DNA of 57,630 nt, taken from the NCBI GenBank assembly GCA_937125395.1, contig CAKZLI010000031.1:1-57630 (forward strand), written 5' to 3'. The notes under the pieces are model-generated. The model was not told where the DNA came from and searched no databases. It saw nothing but the letters and a program-made list of their open reading frames with translations. Below are positions 9,217 through 17,857 of this stretch, one piece after another. The position numbers were made by a program, and so were the translations under genes. Each line of letters opens with the position of its first letter. Within the stretch, counting starts at the first letter, position 1. The stretch is from an uncultured Glaciecola sp. GTDB lineage: Bacteria > Pseudomonadota > Gammaproteobacteria > Enterobacterales > Alteromonadaceae.

Positions 9217-9381
9217 GGCTTTGCTCGCTTGCTTCGCATCAGTAGCGTCAGCGGCTTCAACTTTTGGTTTTTTCTTCAATTTTTCAATATCAGCATCTAA
9301 TATTTTTTGGATTTTTTTTCTACCTAAAAAAGCAATAGGTGCATATTTACTTCTACGCTTAAATATTTTAGACAAATTCAT
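9211..9381 (-). CDS. Small basic hypothetical protein, 56 aa
   Basis: A short gene read on the minus strand beginning 'MNLSKIFKRRSKYAP'. It is very lysine/arginine rich for the first 40 residues ('RRKK..' style patches such as 'GRKKIQKIL' and 'EKLKKKPKVE') and then has an alanine-rich tail. A perfect AAGGAG lies 8 bases before the ATG, the best ribosome site in this part of the window, which is the main reason to accept it. It ends tail-to-tail inside the last codons of mutH. There is no signal or membrane segment. I do not recognise the family. The charge suggests nucleic acid or ribosome association, but that is speculation. Confidence 0.6.
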   Translation of the reverse strand: MNLSKIFKRRSKYAPIAFLGRKKIQKILDADIEKLKKKPKVEAADATDAKQASKAL

Positions 9382-9521
9382 AGTATATTCTCCTTAAGAC
9401 TATTTATACTCGATAAATCAAGACATGCTTCAGGATGGGGGGTTTGGATTCAGCACTTATTCCATTAAGACAATGCCATTTTTGACGTGATATTGGTACA
9501 ATGACTATTCTGTGAAAACAA

Positions 9522-9537
9522 CCCTCAGGAACCGCTG
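9522..9537 (-). terminator. Weak hairpin downstream of the putA operon
   Basis: CTCAG and CTGAG arms flank a 6-base loop, 76 bases past the CYTH-CHAD stop. On the minus strand it is followed by GGTTGTTTTC, only a loose T tract. The rest of 9382-9613 holds nothing else that I can support. Confidence 0.25.
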
Positions 9538-9613
9538 AGCACCGCTTTATCGTGTAACAGTATAACAAATAAACAAAAATAATGAAAGTGTTGTTTTATT
9601 TCAGTTTTTATGG

Positions 9614-11134
9614 TCACCAATATACATCACCGTTGATAGCGACTTTTCGCGTCATTTCCATCACATTTAATAACGCACTTGATTTAATGTCGGTCCATTG
9701 TAGTAACTCGGATTTATCATCCAAATCAGTTTCTTGTAAAATACGTTTTAATAATGCCAAAGCACTTAATTCTTCCATGCCCATCGCTAAATCTAACCAC
9801 GGTGCTCTGAACGCTTCTCGATCTTCATTAAACAAACCGGCTAACATGAATCCATTTAACAATGTTTGGCGCAGTATTACTTGTGCTGACAAGTATTCAG
9901 GGGCATGCATTGTATTACTTGGCATGGCTTGCAGTAAAGTTTGCCAACCTTGTGACAACCAACCATGCGCATGTTCTTCAACTGCTTCAGCATAACCATG
10001 AGCGCTGTCTCGCCACGGCTTATTCAATAATAATGCAGCAGTATTTAACTGAATAGTGGCAGACATGGCAGAGAAAATAATAGCTTGCGGGTCGTGCGCA
10101 TTGAGAAGCCCTTCCTTGCGTCCTTGTAAATAACTCATCAGCGCAGCATCTTTATTTAAGCGCTTACTAAACGGCCCTTTGCGTGAGCGTAAATACCGAA
10201 TCGCATGGATTTCATCTTGCCATTGTAATTTTTGTGAAAAGCTAATTAAGTCACGATGTATCTGCAATAAAGATGGGCATTGCAGCACGGGTAAATACAA
10301 CGAAAACACTTGCAGTAATAAGCGTATCGCTCGTACCATTTCAGTTAAAGCTTGTAACTTATACGTCTCAACATAAACAGTTTGATTGTGCTGCCAATGC
10401 TTTAGTGCGTATGTGATCGCTGATTCAAATGCTTGCTCTGTCGATGTATTGCGTTTTATGGGTAATACATAATCCATTTTTTTGAGGCGCAACGCTTTGC
10501 CACTGAGCAATGCATAGCCATACGCTGCTTTGGTCAGATTATTAACCCGTACAGCACAATGTTCTGCAATTTTTAAAGCCAACGCATACAAGGCGCTCGG
10601 TTGACCAGATATCAACTCTAACTCTATCTCATTAATCGGATGTTGGTCTTTGTCTGTCGTTATTTCTCCAACATCAAACACCACTTCAAAATGATTTTCC
10701 GCTTGATCAATGATGGTATAAGTAGTGCGATGAAAGTGAGTGTTGAACAACGGAATCAAGGCATTTTGTACTGCTACAACGGCAAACTCATCAGGCCAAA
10801 TTTCTGGATTAAACAGACGGATATCCACATTGGCTGTCGCTAAATCTAGATTGTATTCTGGACGTTGATGCAAACCGCCCACAATCTGACCTTTCATCTT
10901 CAAGGTTTGTTCATGCACGCCATCACACGAACGGACTCGAAGCCCCATATTGTGCTGGCGCAAATGTTGTTCAGGCGTATCAAAATATTGATTTTTAAGC
11001 GTCTTTTTAGAGACCGTTACCCGCCCTTCATACATCGGTAATATGTGTTCAGCAAAAGCCACCAACGGATTGTGTAACGCAATCAGCTTTAATTCAACTT
11101 CCAATGGTGGCGTGTGCTTAGCTATTGTTGACAT
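9614..11134 (-). CDS. CYTH-CHAD domain protein (YgiF-like)
   Basis: A 506-residue protein with an N-terminal CYTH domain and a C-terminal CHAD region. The CYTH signature ExExK is present as 'LEVELKL' (Glu12, Glu14, Lys16), with later acidic pairs such as 'NEIELELISG' that bind metal. E. coli YgiF with this architecture hydrolyses inorganic triphosphate. The CHAD region (about 232-480) is helical but lacks the usual histidine- and arginine-rich signature: the place expected to read like 'HxxRVxxRRLR' reads 'TEMVRAIRLLLQVF'. So polyphosphate binding may be lost. It begins two bases after the putA stop with no ribosome site of its own, suggesting coupled translation. Confidence 0.8.
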   Translation of the reverse strand: MSTIAKHTPPLEVELKLIALHNPLVAFAEHILPMYEGRVTVSKKTLKNQYFDTPEQHLRQHNMGLRVRSCDGVHEQTLKMKGQIVGGLHQRPEYNLDLATANVDIRLFNPEIWPDEFAVVAVQNALIPLFNTHFHRTTYTIIDQAENHFEVVFDVGEITTDKDQHPINEIELELISGQPSALYALALKIAEHCAVRVNNLTKAAYGYALLSGKALRLKKMDYVLPIKRNTSTEQAFESAITYALKHWQHNQTVYVETYKLQALTEMVRAIRLLLQVFSLYLPVLQCPSLLQIHRDLISFSQKLQWQDEIHAIRYLRSRKGPFSKRLNKDAALMSYLQGRKEGLLNAHDPQAIIFSAMSATIQLNTAALLLNKPWRDSAHGYAEAVEEHAHGWLSQGWQTLLQAMPSNTMHAPEYLSAQVILRQTLLNGFMLAGLFNEDREAFRAPWLDLAMGMEELSALALLKRILQETDLDDKSELLQWTDIKSSALLNVMEMTRKVAINGDVYW

Positions 11135-11136
11135 AC

Positions 11137-14100
11137 TTATTCGTCATCAACCAAAGTCATCAGCGAAGTATTACCGCCCGACGCTGTGGTATCAATGCTA
11201 ATCGTTTTTTCAGTCACTAATCGCTGGATCAGGTGATCATTATATTCTGCCGTAATAACCGGTAATATCGCTCCTTCACGATTTGCTAATAACGCAGCAA
11301 TGTATGCTGAACGATCTGTATTACTATCTACCACCACACCAGCTAGACGTTCATGTTGCAATAATGCATCAAGGTGACGTAATTGAGCAACTTGTAGTAC
11401 ATCCGGTGACGTACCTGTTGCAATGAGCTTATCTTTAAATGCAAGTGCTTCTGCATAAAAGATATCCGACACTACCGCTACCACAACATTACCTGTAGCT
11501 AACGCCGTCACTATCGATAAGGTCCAGTAATCAAATGTCACGTCTTTATCCGCAAAACAAATCAACACACCACGCGGCTCATACGACAGCGCGTTATATT
11601 CACCTGTTGGGCCAGGTAATTCTATCGGTTTACTGAAGCGTTTTTCGATATGAATCAATTGATCTCGCGCGGCGGCCAAAGTAGCATTCAAATCATCTGC
11701 AAAAGCATCTACCGCATCAATGGTCGATATTTTAGCGAGTAATTGACGTACCACGGAGATACGGTCGTTTAATGATGTTAACCGCCATTCGCCCTCAAGC
11801 TGAGTAGCACTTTGCATAAACGCTTGTGCTTCCATTGTCGCTTGGCCATCCGATACCAATGCCGGATCAGAATGTGCTTCAAATGAGACTTGTGTCGGCT
11901 TGGGTGTGGCCACTTCTTGCATTAATCGTGGTAAATAATTTGGTCCGCCAGCTTTTGGACCGGTTCCAGATAAACCTCGTCCACCGAATGGTTGGACGCC
12001 AACTACAGCACCAATCATATTGCGGTTAATGTAGATATTACCGGCTCTAGATAAGCGGGCGAGCTCGACTGCTCTGGATTCAATCCGGGTGTGAATGCCC
12101 ATCGTCAAACCAAAGCCTGTTGCATTGATTTGTTCGATTAAGCCATTTACATCATTGCCCTTAAATCGAACAACGTGGACAACTGGACCAAATACTTCTT
12201 TGTCTAACACATTGATATGGTCAATTTCATACAACCGCGGCGCGAAAAAATGCCCTTTGTCAGCTAAATTACCTAACTCAGATTGGTATAATAATTTAGC
12301 TCGTTTATTATCAATATGACCTTGCATCACAGCAACATGTGTATTGAGCGCATGCAATGCCTTTGGATCGATAACAGGGCCAACATCGGTATCAAGTAAC
12401 CCTGGATCACCTATGTGTAATTCACTCATCGCACCTTGGATCATCGTGATCACGCTATCTGCAATTTGTTCATGCACAAACAACACACGCAGTGCAGAAC
12501 AGCGTTGTCCGGCAGATTGAAAGCCCGAAGCGATAACATCATCAATCACTTGTTCTGGTAATGCACTGGAATCGACGATCATGCAATTTTGGCCACCGGT
12601 TTCACCGATAAATGGCACTTGCTCTGAACCACGTTGGGCCAGTATTTTTGAAATCAGTGTGCCGGTTTGGGTCGAGCCGGTAAACATCACCGCTTTAATA
12701 CGGGTATCGGGAAGTAACGTTTCTCCTACCCCTTGTCCTGGAGCAATAATAAGTTCAACCGTGCCCTCTGGTAGACCAACTGATTGCATTAAGGATAATG
12801 TATGCAATGCCATCAAGCTGGTTTGTTCAGCCGGTTTAGCAAGCACAGTATTGCCTGTGGCGAGTGCTGCAACAATTTGACCTAAGAAAATCGCTAATGG
12901 GAAGTTCCAAGGACTGATACACAAGACCACACCACGTGGTACTAGGCGTTCGTCTTTTGTGACGATTTGTGCTTGAGCTGCATAATAACGACAAAAATCA
13001 ACCGCTTCTCTAATTTCATCAATACTGTCTTGTGTGATCTTGCCCGCTTCTTTGACACACAACGCAATTAGCTCAGGCGTGCGGCGTTCTAATGCATCAG
13101 CGATACGGTTGATGATCGCTGCACGCTCGGCAACATCGGTCTGTGACCAACTTGCATAAGCAGCATCGACTGTATCTAATTTGGTTAACATCGCAGCGGC
13201 ATCATCATACTGTAATTGGCCAACTGTTTGACTTAAATCCGCTGGATTCAACACCGGTGTAATATTGCTCGTCGCACCCATTACCGGCACATGCTCATCG
13301 ACCCAGCGATTCATATCTAATTGTAGTTGGATTAACGCTTGTGGATCATTGATATCAAGACCTTTTGAATTATCCCGCTCCGCGCCAAAAATAGCTTGTG
13401 CTCTGACAATATGCGGATTGGCTTTTTGTGCCAATCGTTGAGTTCGTTCAACCGGATCAGACAGTAATGATTCAACGGGCAAATCAGGATTGACAATAGC
13501 ATTTACGAATGATGAATTAGCGCCATTTTCGAGTAATCGTCGGACTAAATACGCCAATAAATCTTCATGTTCACCCACAGGAGCATAAACACGACACTGA
13601 ATCCCTACTTCACTGACCACTTGGTCGTAGAGTGAATCACCCATGCCATGCAGACACTGAAATTCGAAGCCTGCCGCTTCGCTAGAGGTTTGTTCACCAC
13701 CGGCCAATTCGATGATCACCGATGCGGTGTACGCATTATGCGTCGCAAACTGTGGATAAATAGTGTCACGATAATCTAATAATTTATTGGCACACGCATG
13801 ATAAGACACATCAGTGGATGATTTGCGGGTAAAGACAGGAAACTCATCCAATCCCATTTGTTGGGTGTGTTTAATTTCACTATCCCAATATGCGCCTTTA
13901 ACCAAACGCAACATCATTTTACGCCCTACGGATTGAGTTAATACTCGAACCCACTCAATGACATGAATCGCTCGTTTTTGATATGCCTGAACTGCAATAC
14001 CAAACCCTTGCCAATCACCTAAATCAGGATCACTGAATACCGCTTCGATAATATCCAAAGAAATATCCAAACGCTCAGACTCTTCCGCATCAACTGTTAA

Positions 14101-14961
14101 CCCAATATCGTATTGTTTAGCCAACAAACACAGGGCTTTTAGACGAGGTGGAATCTCTTGGAGTACGCGTTCACTGTGCGTAAATTCATAGCGTGGGTGT
14201 ATTGCTGATAACTTAACTGAAATACCTGGAGATTTAACCGGTCCTTTGCCATTGGCTGCTTTACCGATGACATGGATAGCTGATTCATATGACTGATAAT
14301 AACGATCTGCATCGGCTTGTGTTCGTGCCCCTTCACCTAGCATATCGTAAGAATAGACATACCCGGTTGATTCTTTTGCTTTGGCGCGTTTGACCGCTGA
14401 TTTGATCGTTTCGCCCATGACAAATTGACGCCCCATGACTTTCATCGCAATATTCATTGATTTGCGGATCACCGGTTCACCTAGACGCCCTATGGTTTTT
14501 TTGAGTAAACCAAATTGCGCTTTTTTCTTTTCATCAGCATATTCAACCATGTTGCCGGTAAATAACAACCCCCATGCTGACATATTGACAAACAACGAGT
14601 CGCTGTTGCCTAAATGCGGAGTCCATTCGCCTTGCGTTAACTTATCGCGGATCAACTCATCTTGTGTATCTTTATCTGGAACGCGCAACAACGCCTCAGC
14701 CAAACACATCAACACGATACCTTCGGCAGTCGATAATGAAAACTCATTCAGTAAGGCATCTACTCCACCGTGACGCTCCTGTTCACGACGAATTTGTAAG
14801 ACCATTTTACGGGCACGTTCCCAGGCCCTACTTCGGGCACGCATGTTCACTTCCGCTTGAGGTAAAATATGGTCAACTGCTTGGTTTTCGTCAATTCGAT
14901 AAAAATCACGAATTTTTTGACGTAATGGGCAAACAGGATTACTCAATTGAGATAGCAACAT
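11137..14961 (-). CDS. putA: Bifunctional proline dehydrogenase / P5C dehydrogenase PutA
   Basis: Oxidises proline to glutamate in two channelled steps, with FAD then NAD, at the inner membrane. The 1274 residues contain a PRODH barrel (about 200-500) with 'TVDAEESERLD', 'LRLVKGAYWDSE' and 'FATHNAYTA', then an aldehyde dehydrogenase with 'SPWNFPLAIF', Glu787 in 'GETGGQN' and nucleophile Cys821 in 'SAGQRCSALRVLF'. A C-terminal ALDH-like extension (about 1050-1274) follows, as in long PutAs. The N-terminus lacks the ribbon-helix-helix DNA-binding domain of E. coli PutA, so it should not repress its own gene. An AAGGTG site precedes the ATG. Confidence 0.95.
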   Translation of the reverse strand: MLLSQLSNPVCPLRQKIRDFYRIDENQAVDHILPQAEVNMRARSRAWERARKMVLQIRREQERHGGVDALLNEFSLSTAEGIVLMCLAEALLRVPDKDTQDELIRDKLTQGEWTPHLGNSDSLFVNMSAWGLLFTGNMVEYADEKKKAQFGLLKKTIGRLGEPVIRKSMNIAMKVMGRQFVMGETIKSAVKRAKAKESTGYVYSYDMLGEGARTQADADRYYQSYESAIHVIGKAANGKGPVKSPGISVKLSAIHPRYEFTHSERVLQEIPPRLKALCLLAKQYDIGLTVDAEESERLDISLDIIEAVFSDPDLGDWQGFGIAVQAYQKRAIHVIEWVRVLTQSVGRKMMLRLVKGAYWDSEIKHTQQMGLDEFPVFTRKSSTDVSYHACANKLLDYRDTIYPQFATHNAYTASVIIELAGGEQTSSEAAGFEFQCLHGMGDSLYDQVVSEVGIQCRVYAPVGEHEDLLAYLVRRLLENGANSSFVNAIVNPDLPVESLLSDPVERTQRLAQKANPHIVRAQAIFGAERDNSKGLDINDPQALIQLQLDMNRWVDEHVPVMGATSNITPVLNPADLSQTVGQLQYDDAAAMLTKLDTVDAAYASWSQTDVAERAAIINRIADALERRTPELIALCVKEAGKITQDSIDEIREAVDFCRYYAAQAQIVTKDERLVPRGVVLCISPWNFPLAIFLGQIVAALATGNTVLAKPAEQTSLMALHTLSLMQSVGLPEGTVELIIAPGQGVGETLLPDTRIKAVMFTGSTQTGTLISKILAQRGSEQVPFIGETGGQNCMIVDSSALPEQVIDDVIASGFQSAGQRCSALRVLFVHEQIADSVITMIQGAMSELHIGDPGLLDTDVGPVIDPKALHALNTHVAVMQGHIDNKRAKLLYQSELGNLADKGHFFAPRLYEIDHINVLDKEVFGPVVHVVRFKGNDVNGLIEQINATGFGLTMGIHTRIESRAVELARLSRAGNIYINRNMIGAVVGVQPFGGRGLSGTGPKAGGPNYLPRLMQEVATPKPTQVSFEAHSDPALVSDGQATMEAQAFMQSATQLEGEWRLTSLNDRISVVRQLLAKISTIDAVDAFADDLNATLAAARDQLIHIEKRFSKPIELPGPTGEYNALSYEPRGVLICFADKDVTFDYWTLSIVTALATGNVVVAVVSDIFYAEALAFKDKLIATGTSPDVLQVAQLRHLDALLQHERLAGVVVDSNTDRSAYIAALLANREGAILPVITAEYNDHLIQRLVTEKTISIDTTASGGNTSLMTLVDDE

Positions 14962-15067
14962 AACAGCACCTTTATACTTACATTATCAGAGGGTATTTTA
15001 GGCGCGTAATGTATCGCTAATTACTAAAGGATACTAGTATTAATTGTTAATAAATTGCTAATTAAAT

Positions 15068-15112
15068 AAGACGCTGTGCGGTAAATTTTCCACCGCTTCA
15101 ATCAACCGTCTT
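15068..15112 (-). terminator. Nested inverted repeats at the alr 3' end
   Basis: AAGACG/CGTCTT arms enclose GCGGT/ACCGC arms, overlapping the alr stop codon. The following sequence on the minus strand is AT-rich but has no clean T run, so this is a weak terminator or mRNA end structure. The remaining 14962-15067 is AT-rich, fits a putA promoter region, and holds no other feature I can support. Confidence 0.3.
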
Positions 15113-16163
15113 AATTTGTTGATTTATATTGTTTTGTTACTCTAGGCGCTATGCGAGTCAACAGTTCGTAGTTGATGGTATTGACCTCTTCTGCAATTTC
15201 GGAGACGTGAATATTATCCCCCCAAAGCTCAACCTGATCACCCAGTTGAATATCTTCAGTGCAATCAGTTACATCAAACGTCAACATATCCATCGACACA
15301 CGACCGACTAACGCTATGCGTTGTCCGTGCAATATTGCTGGCGTGCCATTCGGCGCATGCCTTGGATAACCATCACCATACCCAATCGCAACAGTGGCAA
15401 TTCGGGTCTTGCGCGTTGCTGTCCAAGTTTGCCCATACCCGACAGCCTCACCGTCAGCAATGGTGCGTAAACCGATTATCACCGATGATAATGTCATGAC
15501 AGGGCGAAAATGAGAATAGCCTCCGTATAATGCGATACCCAGACGATTCCATGCCGTATGAGCTTGAGAATGCTCGATAATACCTGCCGAATTGGCTAAA
15601 CTAACGGGTAATTGATAGTACTGCGCGAGACTGTGTATTTGTTGAATTTGGGCAGCATTTAATGGGTGTTCAGGTTGATCCGCACAAGCAAAATGGCTCA
15701 TCAACATCGAATTTTGCAAAATGGACGCTGGTAATTGTGCTAAGCCAGCTTGTAGCTGTGCCACAGACAACCCTAAACGATGCATCCCTGTATCAAGCTT
15801 AAACCAATATTGTATTGCATAATCAACGGCTGTAATCCACGCAAAATGCTCCGGTTGGTGAACCACTATCCACAAATCATATTGATGTGCAATAGCCAAA
15901 TCCGCCGGTTCATGCGCCCCTTCCAATACCAATATCGGTAACCGACATCCGGCCTGGCGAAGTGCAACAGCCTCATCCACAAATGCAACAGCAAATCCAT
16001 CAGCAATCGGGGCTAACACTTCTGCCACGGCCAACATCCCGTGTCCATACGCATCGGCTTTAATCACCGCCATGGTTTTACTTGCTGGCGCCAATGCTTG
16101 TGCTTGTTGATAATTAGCAACTACCGCTGATAAGTTGATGGTTGCAAATGTTTGACGTGGCAC
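15111..16163 (-). CDS. alr: Alanine racemase
   Basis: PLP enzyme interconverting L- and D-alanine. The 350 residues show Lys35 in 'AVIKADAYGHG', which forms the Schiff base, the second-domain 'IGYGDGYPRH', and 'RVSMDMLTFDVTD', all typical of Alr/DadX. The start is a GTG at 16163 with AAGGA 7 bases upstream. It is divergent from the symporter gene of the peptidoglycan locus with an 89-base shared gap. D-alanine released from cell-wall peptides could feed it, so a catabolic (DadX-like) role is possible, but the sequence alone cannot separate this from the biosynthetic role. Confidence 0.93.
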   Translation of the reverse strand: MPRQTFATINLSAVVANYQQAQALAPASKTMAVIKADAYGHGMLAVAEVLAPIADGFAVAFVDEAVALRQAGCRLPILVLEGAHEPADLAIAHQYDLWIVVHQPEHFAWITAVDYAIQYWFKLDTGMHRLGLSVAQLQAGLAQLPASILQNSMLMSHFACADQPEHPLNAAQIQQIHSLAQYYQLPVSLANSAGIIEHSQAHTAWNRLGIALYGGYSHFRPVMTLSSVIIGLRTIADGEAVGYGQTWTATRKTRIATVAIGYGDGYPRHAPNGTPAILHGQRIALVGRVSMDMLTFDVTDCTEDIQLGDQVELWGDNIHVSEIAEEVNTINYELLTRIAPRVTKQYKSTN

Positions 16164-16212
16164 TCAATATTCCTTCATCGGTTAAGATATTTACAAGTTC
16201 GACTGACTTGCG

Positions 16213-16241
16213 TTACTCTCTATCCTACCAATTTATATAAT
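16213..16241 (+). promoter_or_regulatory. Candidate promoter of the symporter-murQ operon
   Basis: A consensus TATAAT at 16236-16241 lies 11 bases before the symporter start. The -35 at 17-base spacing (TTACTC) is poor, so an activator may be needed. A CAAGT-N7-ACTTG inverted repeat at 16193-16209 just upstream is a possible regulator site. Confidence 0.3.
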
Positions 16242-16252
16242 AATAGAAAAAG

Positions 16253-17797
16253 ATGCTAGCTCAATATTCTTTCGTCGATGTCATGGTCTTTATTATTTAT
16301 GCACTTATTTTAGTGATCAGTGGCTGGTGGGTAAATCGCTCAGTTAACTCATCCAGAGATTTTTTTCTTGCCGGCAAACAAATGCCGATGTGGGTCGTCG
16401 CCATTTCTATTCTCGCCACATCACAATCCGCAGCAACCTTTTTAGGTGGTCCGGACCAAGGCTATCGAGGCAATCTGACTTATCTTGCAACCAATATCGG
16501 CGCTTTTATTGCCGCAATGATTGTCGCTCGCTGGTTGATCCCATTATTTTATGCGCGAAATGCGTCAACCGTTTATCAATTGCTGCAACAACGATTTGGC
16601 GAAGGTCTTAAACAGCGTGCCGGTTGTGTTTATCTATTTGGTCGGCTATTTGCTAGTGGCGCTCGTTTGTACATTGCAGCCATTGCTGTTGCGATGATCC
16701 TATTTGGCGATATTGCTGCCACTAGTGTCCTAATAGCCATTGCTGTGATTGTTGCTGTCGGATTAGTGTATACCGTGTTTGGTGGGATCCGCAGTGTTAT
16801 TTACTCAGATGCCATTCAATGTCTGGTGTATGTCTCGGCAGCTATTGCCGTGGTCGTCGTGTTAATTAACGCAATACCAGCTGATGTAACAACCATGTAT
16901 CATGCCTTAAATACCCCTGTGCAAGCCCAAGATGGGTTATCAAAACTCAGCATATTTGATTGGCGCATTGATTTTGGCGCCAGTGGTGTATTTAGTATGT
17001 TGTCGATTTTTACAGGATTTGTGTTACTGAACGTGGCGGCTTTTGGATTAGACCAAGATTTAACACAACGAGCATTAACCTGTAAAAATTCAACAGAAAG
17101 TGCCCAGGCGATGCTTTTTTCAATTGTATTATTGATCCCCGTCATGCTGCTCTTTTTGACCATCGGGTTATTATTATATGTGTACTACCAACGACCGGAT
17201 TTAATGCTATCCCCTGAAACCGATGTTGTGCCTGAATTTGCCGGCCAAACCGTCACGGTATTTATGCATTACGTATTGACCACCTTACCTGCTGGCATAA
17301 AAGCCTGGGTCACTATAGGGATTATTGCAGCGGCATTATCCACGTTAAATTCAGGCCTCAATGCGATGTCCTCGGTCATCATCGAAGATTTACTAAAACC
17401 GGCGTTTCAACATAGAGGCACCATCATTAGTGAACGCCAATGGTTGCAGTTCAGTCGTCTAAGTATGCTCGGCGTTGGCCTTGCCCTTGGTGCGATGGCC
17501 GCCCTGTGTTTTTATTTACAACAATATTCCGATATGCCTTTGTTATCTTTTGCTTTATCGGTTATGGTTTTTTCATACAGTGGATTACTGGGTGTCTATT
17601 TTGTCACACTGCTCAGCTCGCGTGGCACACCACGAAGCATGACCGGCGCATTAATTGTCGGGTTTTTGGTGCCTTTAATGATGCAACCATATGTCTTTGG
17701 TTTGGATATTGGATTTACATGGCAGCTATGTTGTGGCACGTTTGCCGCAATCTGCGTTGCAGGATTTCCCAATGGAACAAGCGCATCTAGAGCATGA
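16253..17797 (+). CDS. Sodium:solute symporter of the peptidoglycan locus
   Basis: Inner-membrane cotransporter of 514 residues with about 13 membrane segments. Family cues are 'SSRDFFLAGKQMPMW' after helix 1, 'SILATSQSAATFLGGP' in the unwound helix that binds sodium, and 'YTVFGGIRSVIYSDAIQ' in the middle. The SSS family moves sugars, amino acids and acids with Na+. It heads the symporter-DUF885-murQ-namZ-M14 series (60-base gap to the next gene). Because this cluster lacks the PTS permease MurP found next to murQ in E. coli and B. subtilis, this is the best candidate importer of MurNAc, GlcNAc or the disaccharide. The substrate is inferred from context only. Confidence 0.85.
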   Translation: MLAQYSFVDVMVFIIYALILVISGWWVNRSVNSSRDFFLAGKQMPMWVVAISILATSQSAATFLGGPDQGYRGNLTYLATNIGAFIAAMIVARWLIPLFYARNASTVYQLLQQRFGEGLKQRAGCVYLFGRLFASGARLYIAAIAVAMILFGDIAATSVLIAIAVIVAVGLVYTVFGGIRSVIYSDAIQCLVYVSAAIAVVVVLINAIPADVTTMYHALNTPVQAQDGLSKLSIFDWRIDFGASGVFSMLSIFTGFVLLNVAAFGLDQDLTQRALTCKNSTESAQAMLFSIVLLIPVMLLFLTIGLLLYVYYQRPDLMLSPETDVVPEFAGQTVTVFMHYVLTTLPAGIKAWVTIGIIAAALSTLNSGLNAMSSVIIEDLLKPAFQHRGTIISERQWLQFSRLSMLGVGLALGAMAALCFYLQQYSDMPLLSFALSVMVFSYSGLLGVYFVTLLSSRGTPRSMTGALIVGFLVPLMMQPYVFGLDIGFTWQLCCGTFAAICVAGFPNGTSASRA

Positions 17798-17857
17798 ACA
17801 AACATTCGGAATTAAGCGCTTTATCACTCATTTAATAATAAAAAAGGAATTCATACT

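Noticed and set aside
14139..14336. Small open frames inside putA and other long genes
   Set aside because: They lie in other frames of well-conserved genes, lack ribosome sites and resemble no family, so they are shadows.
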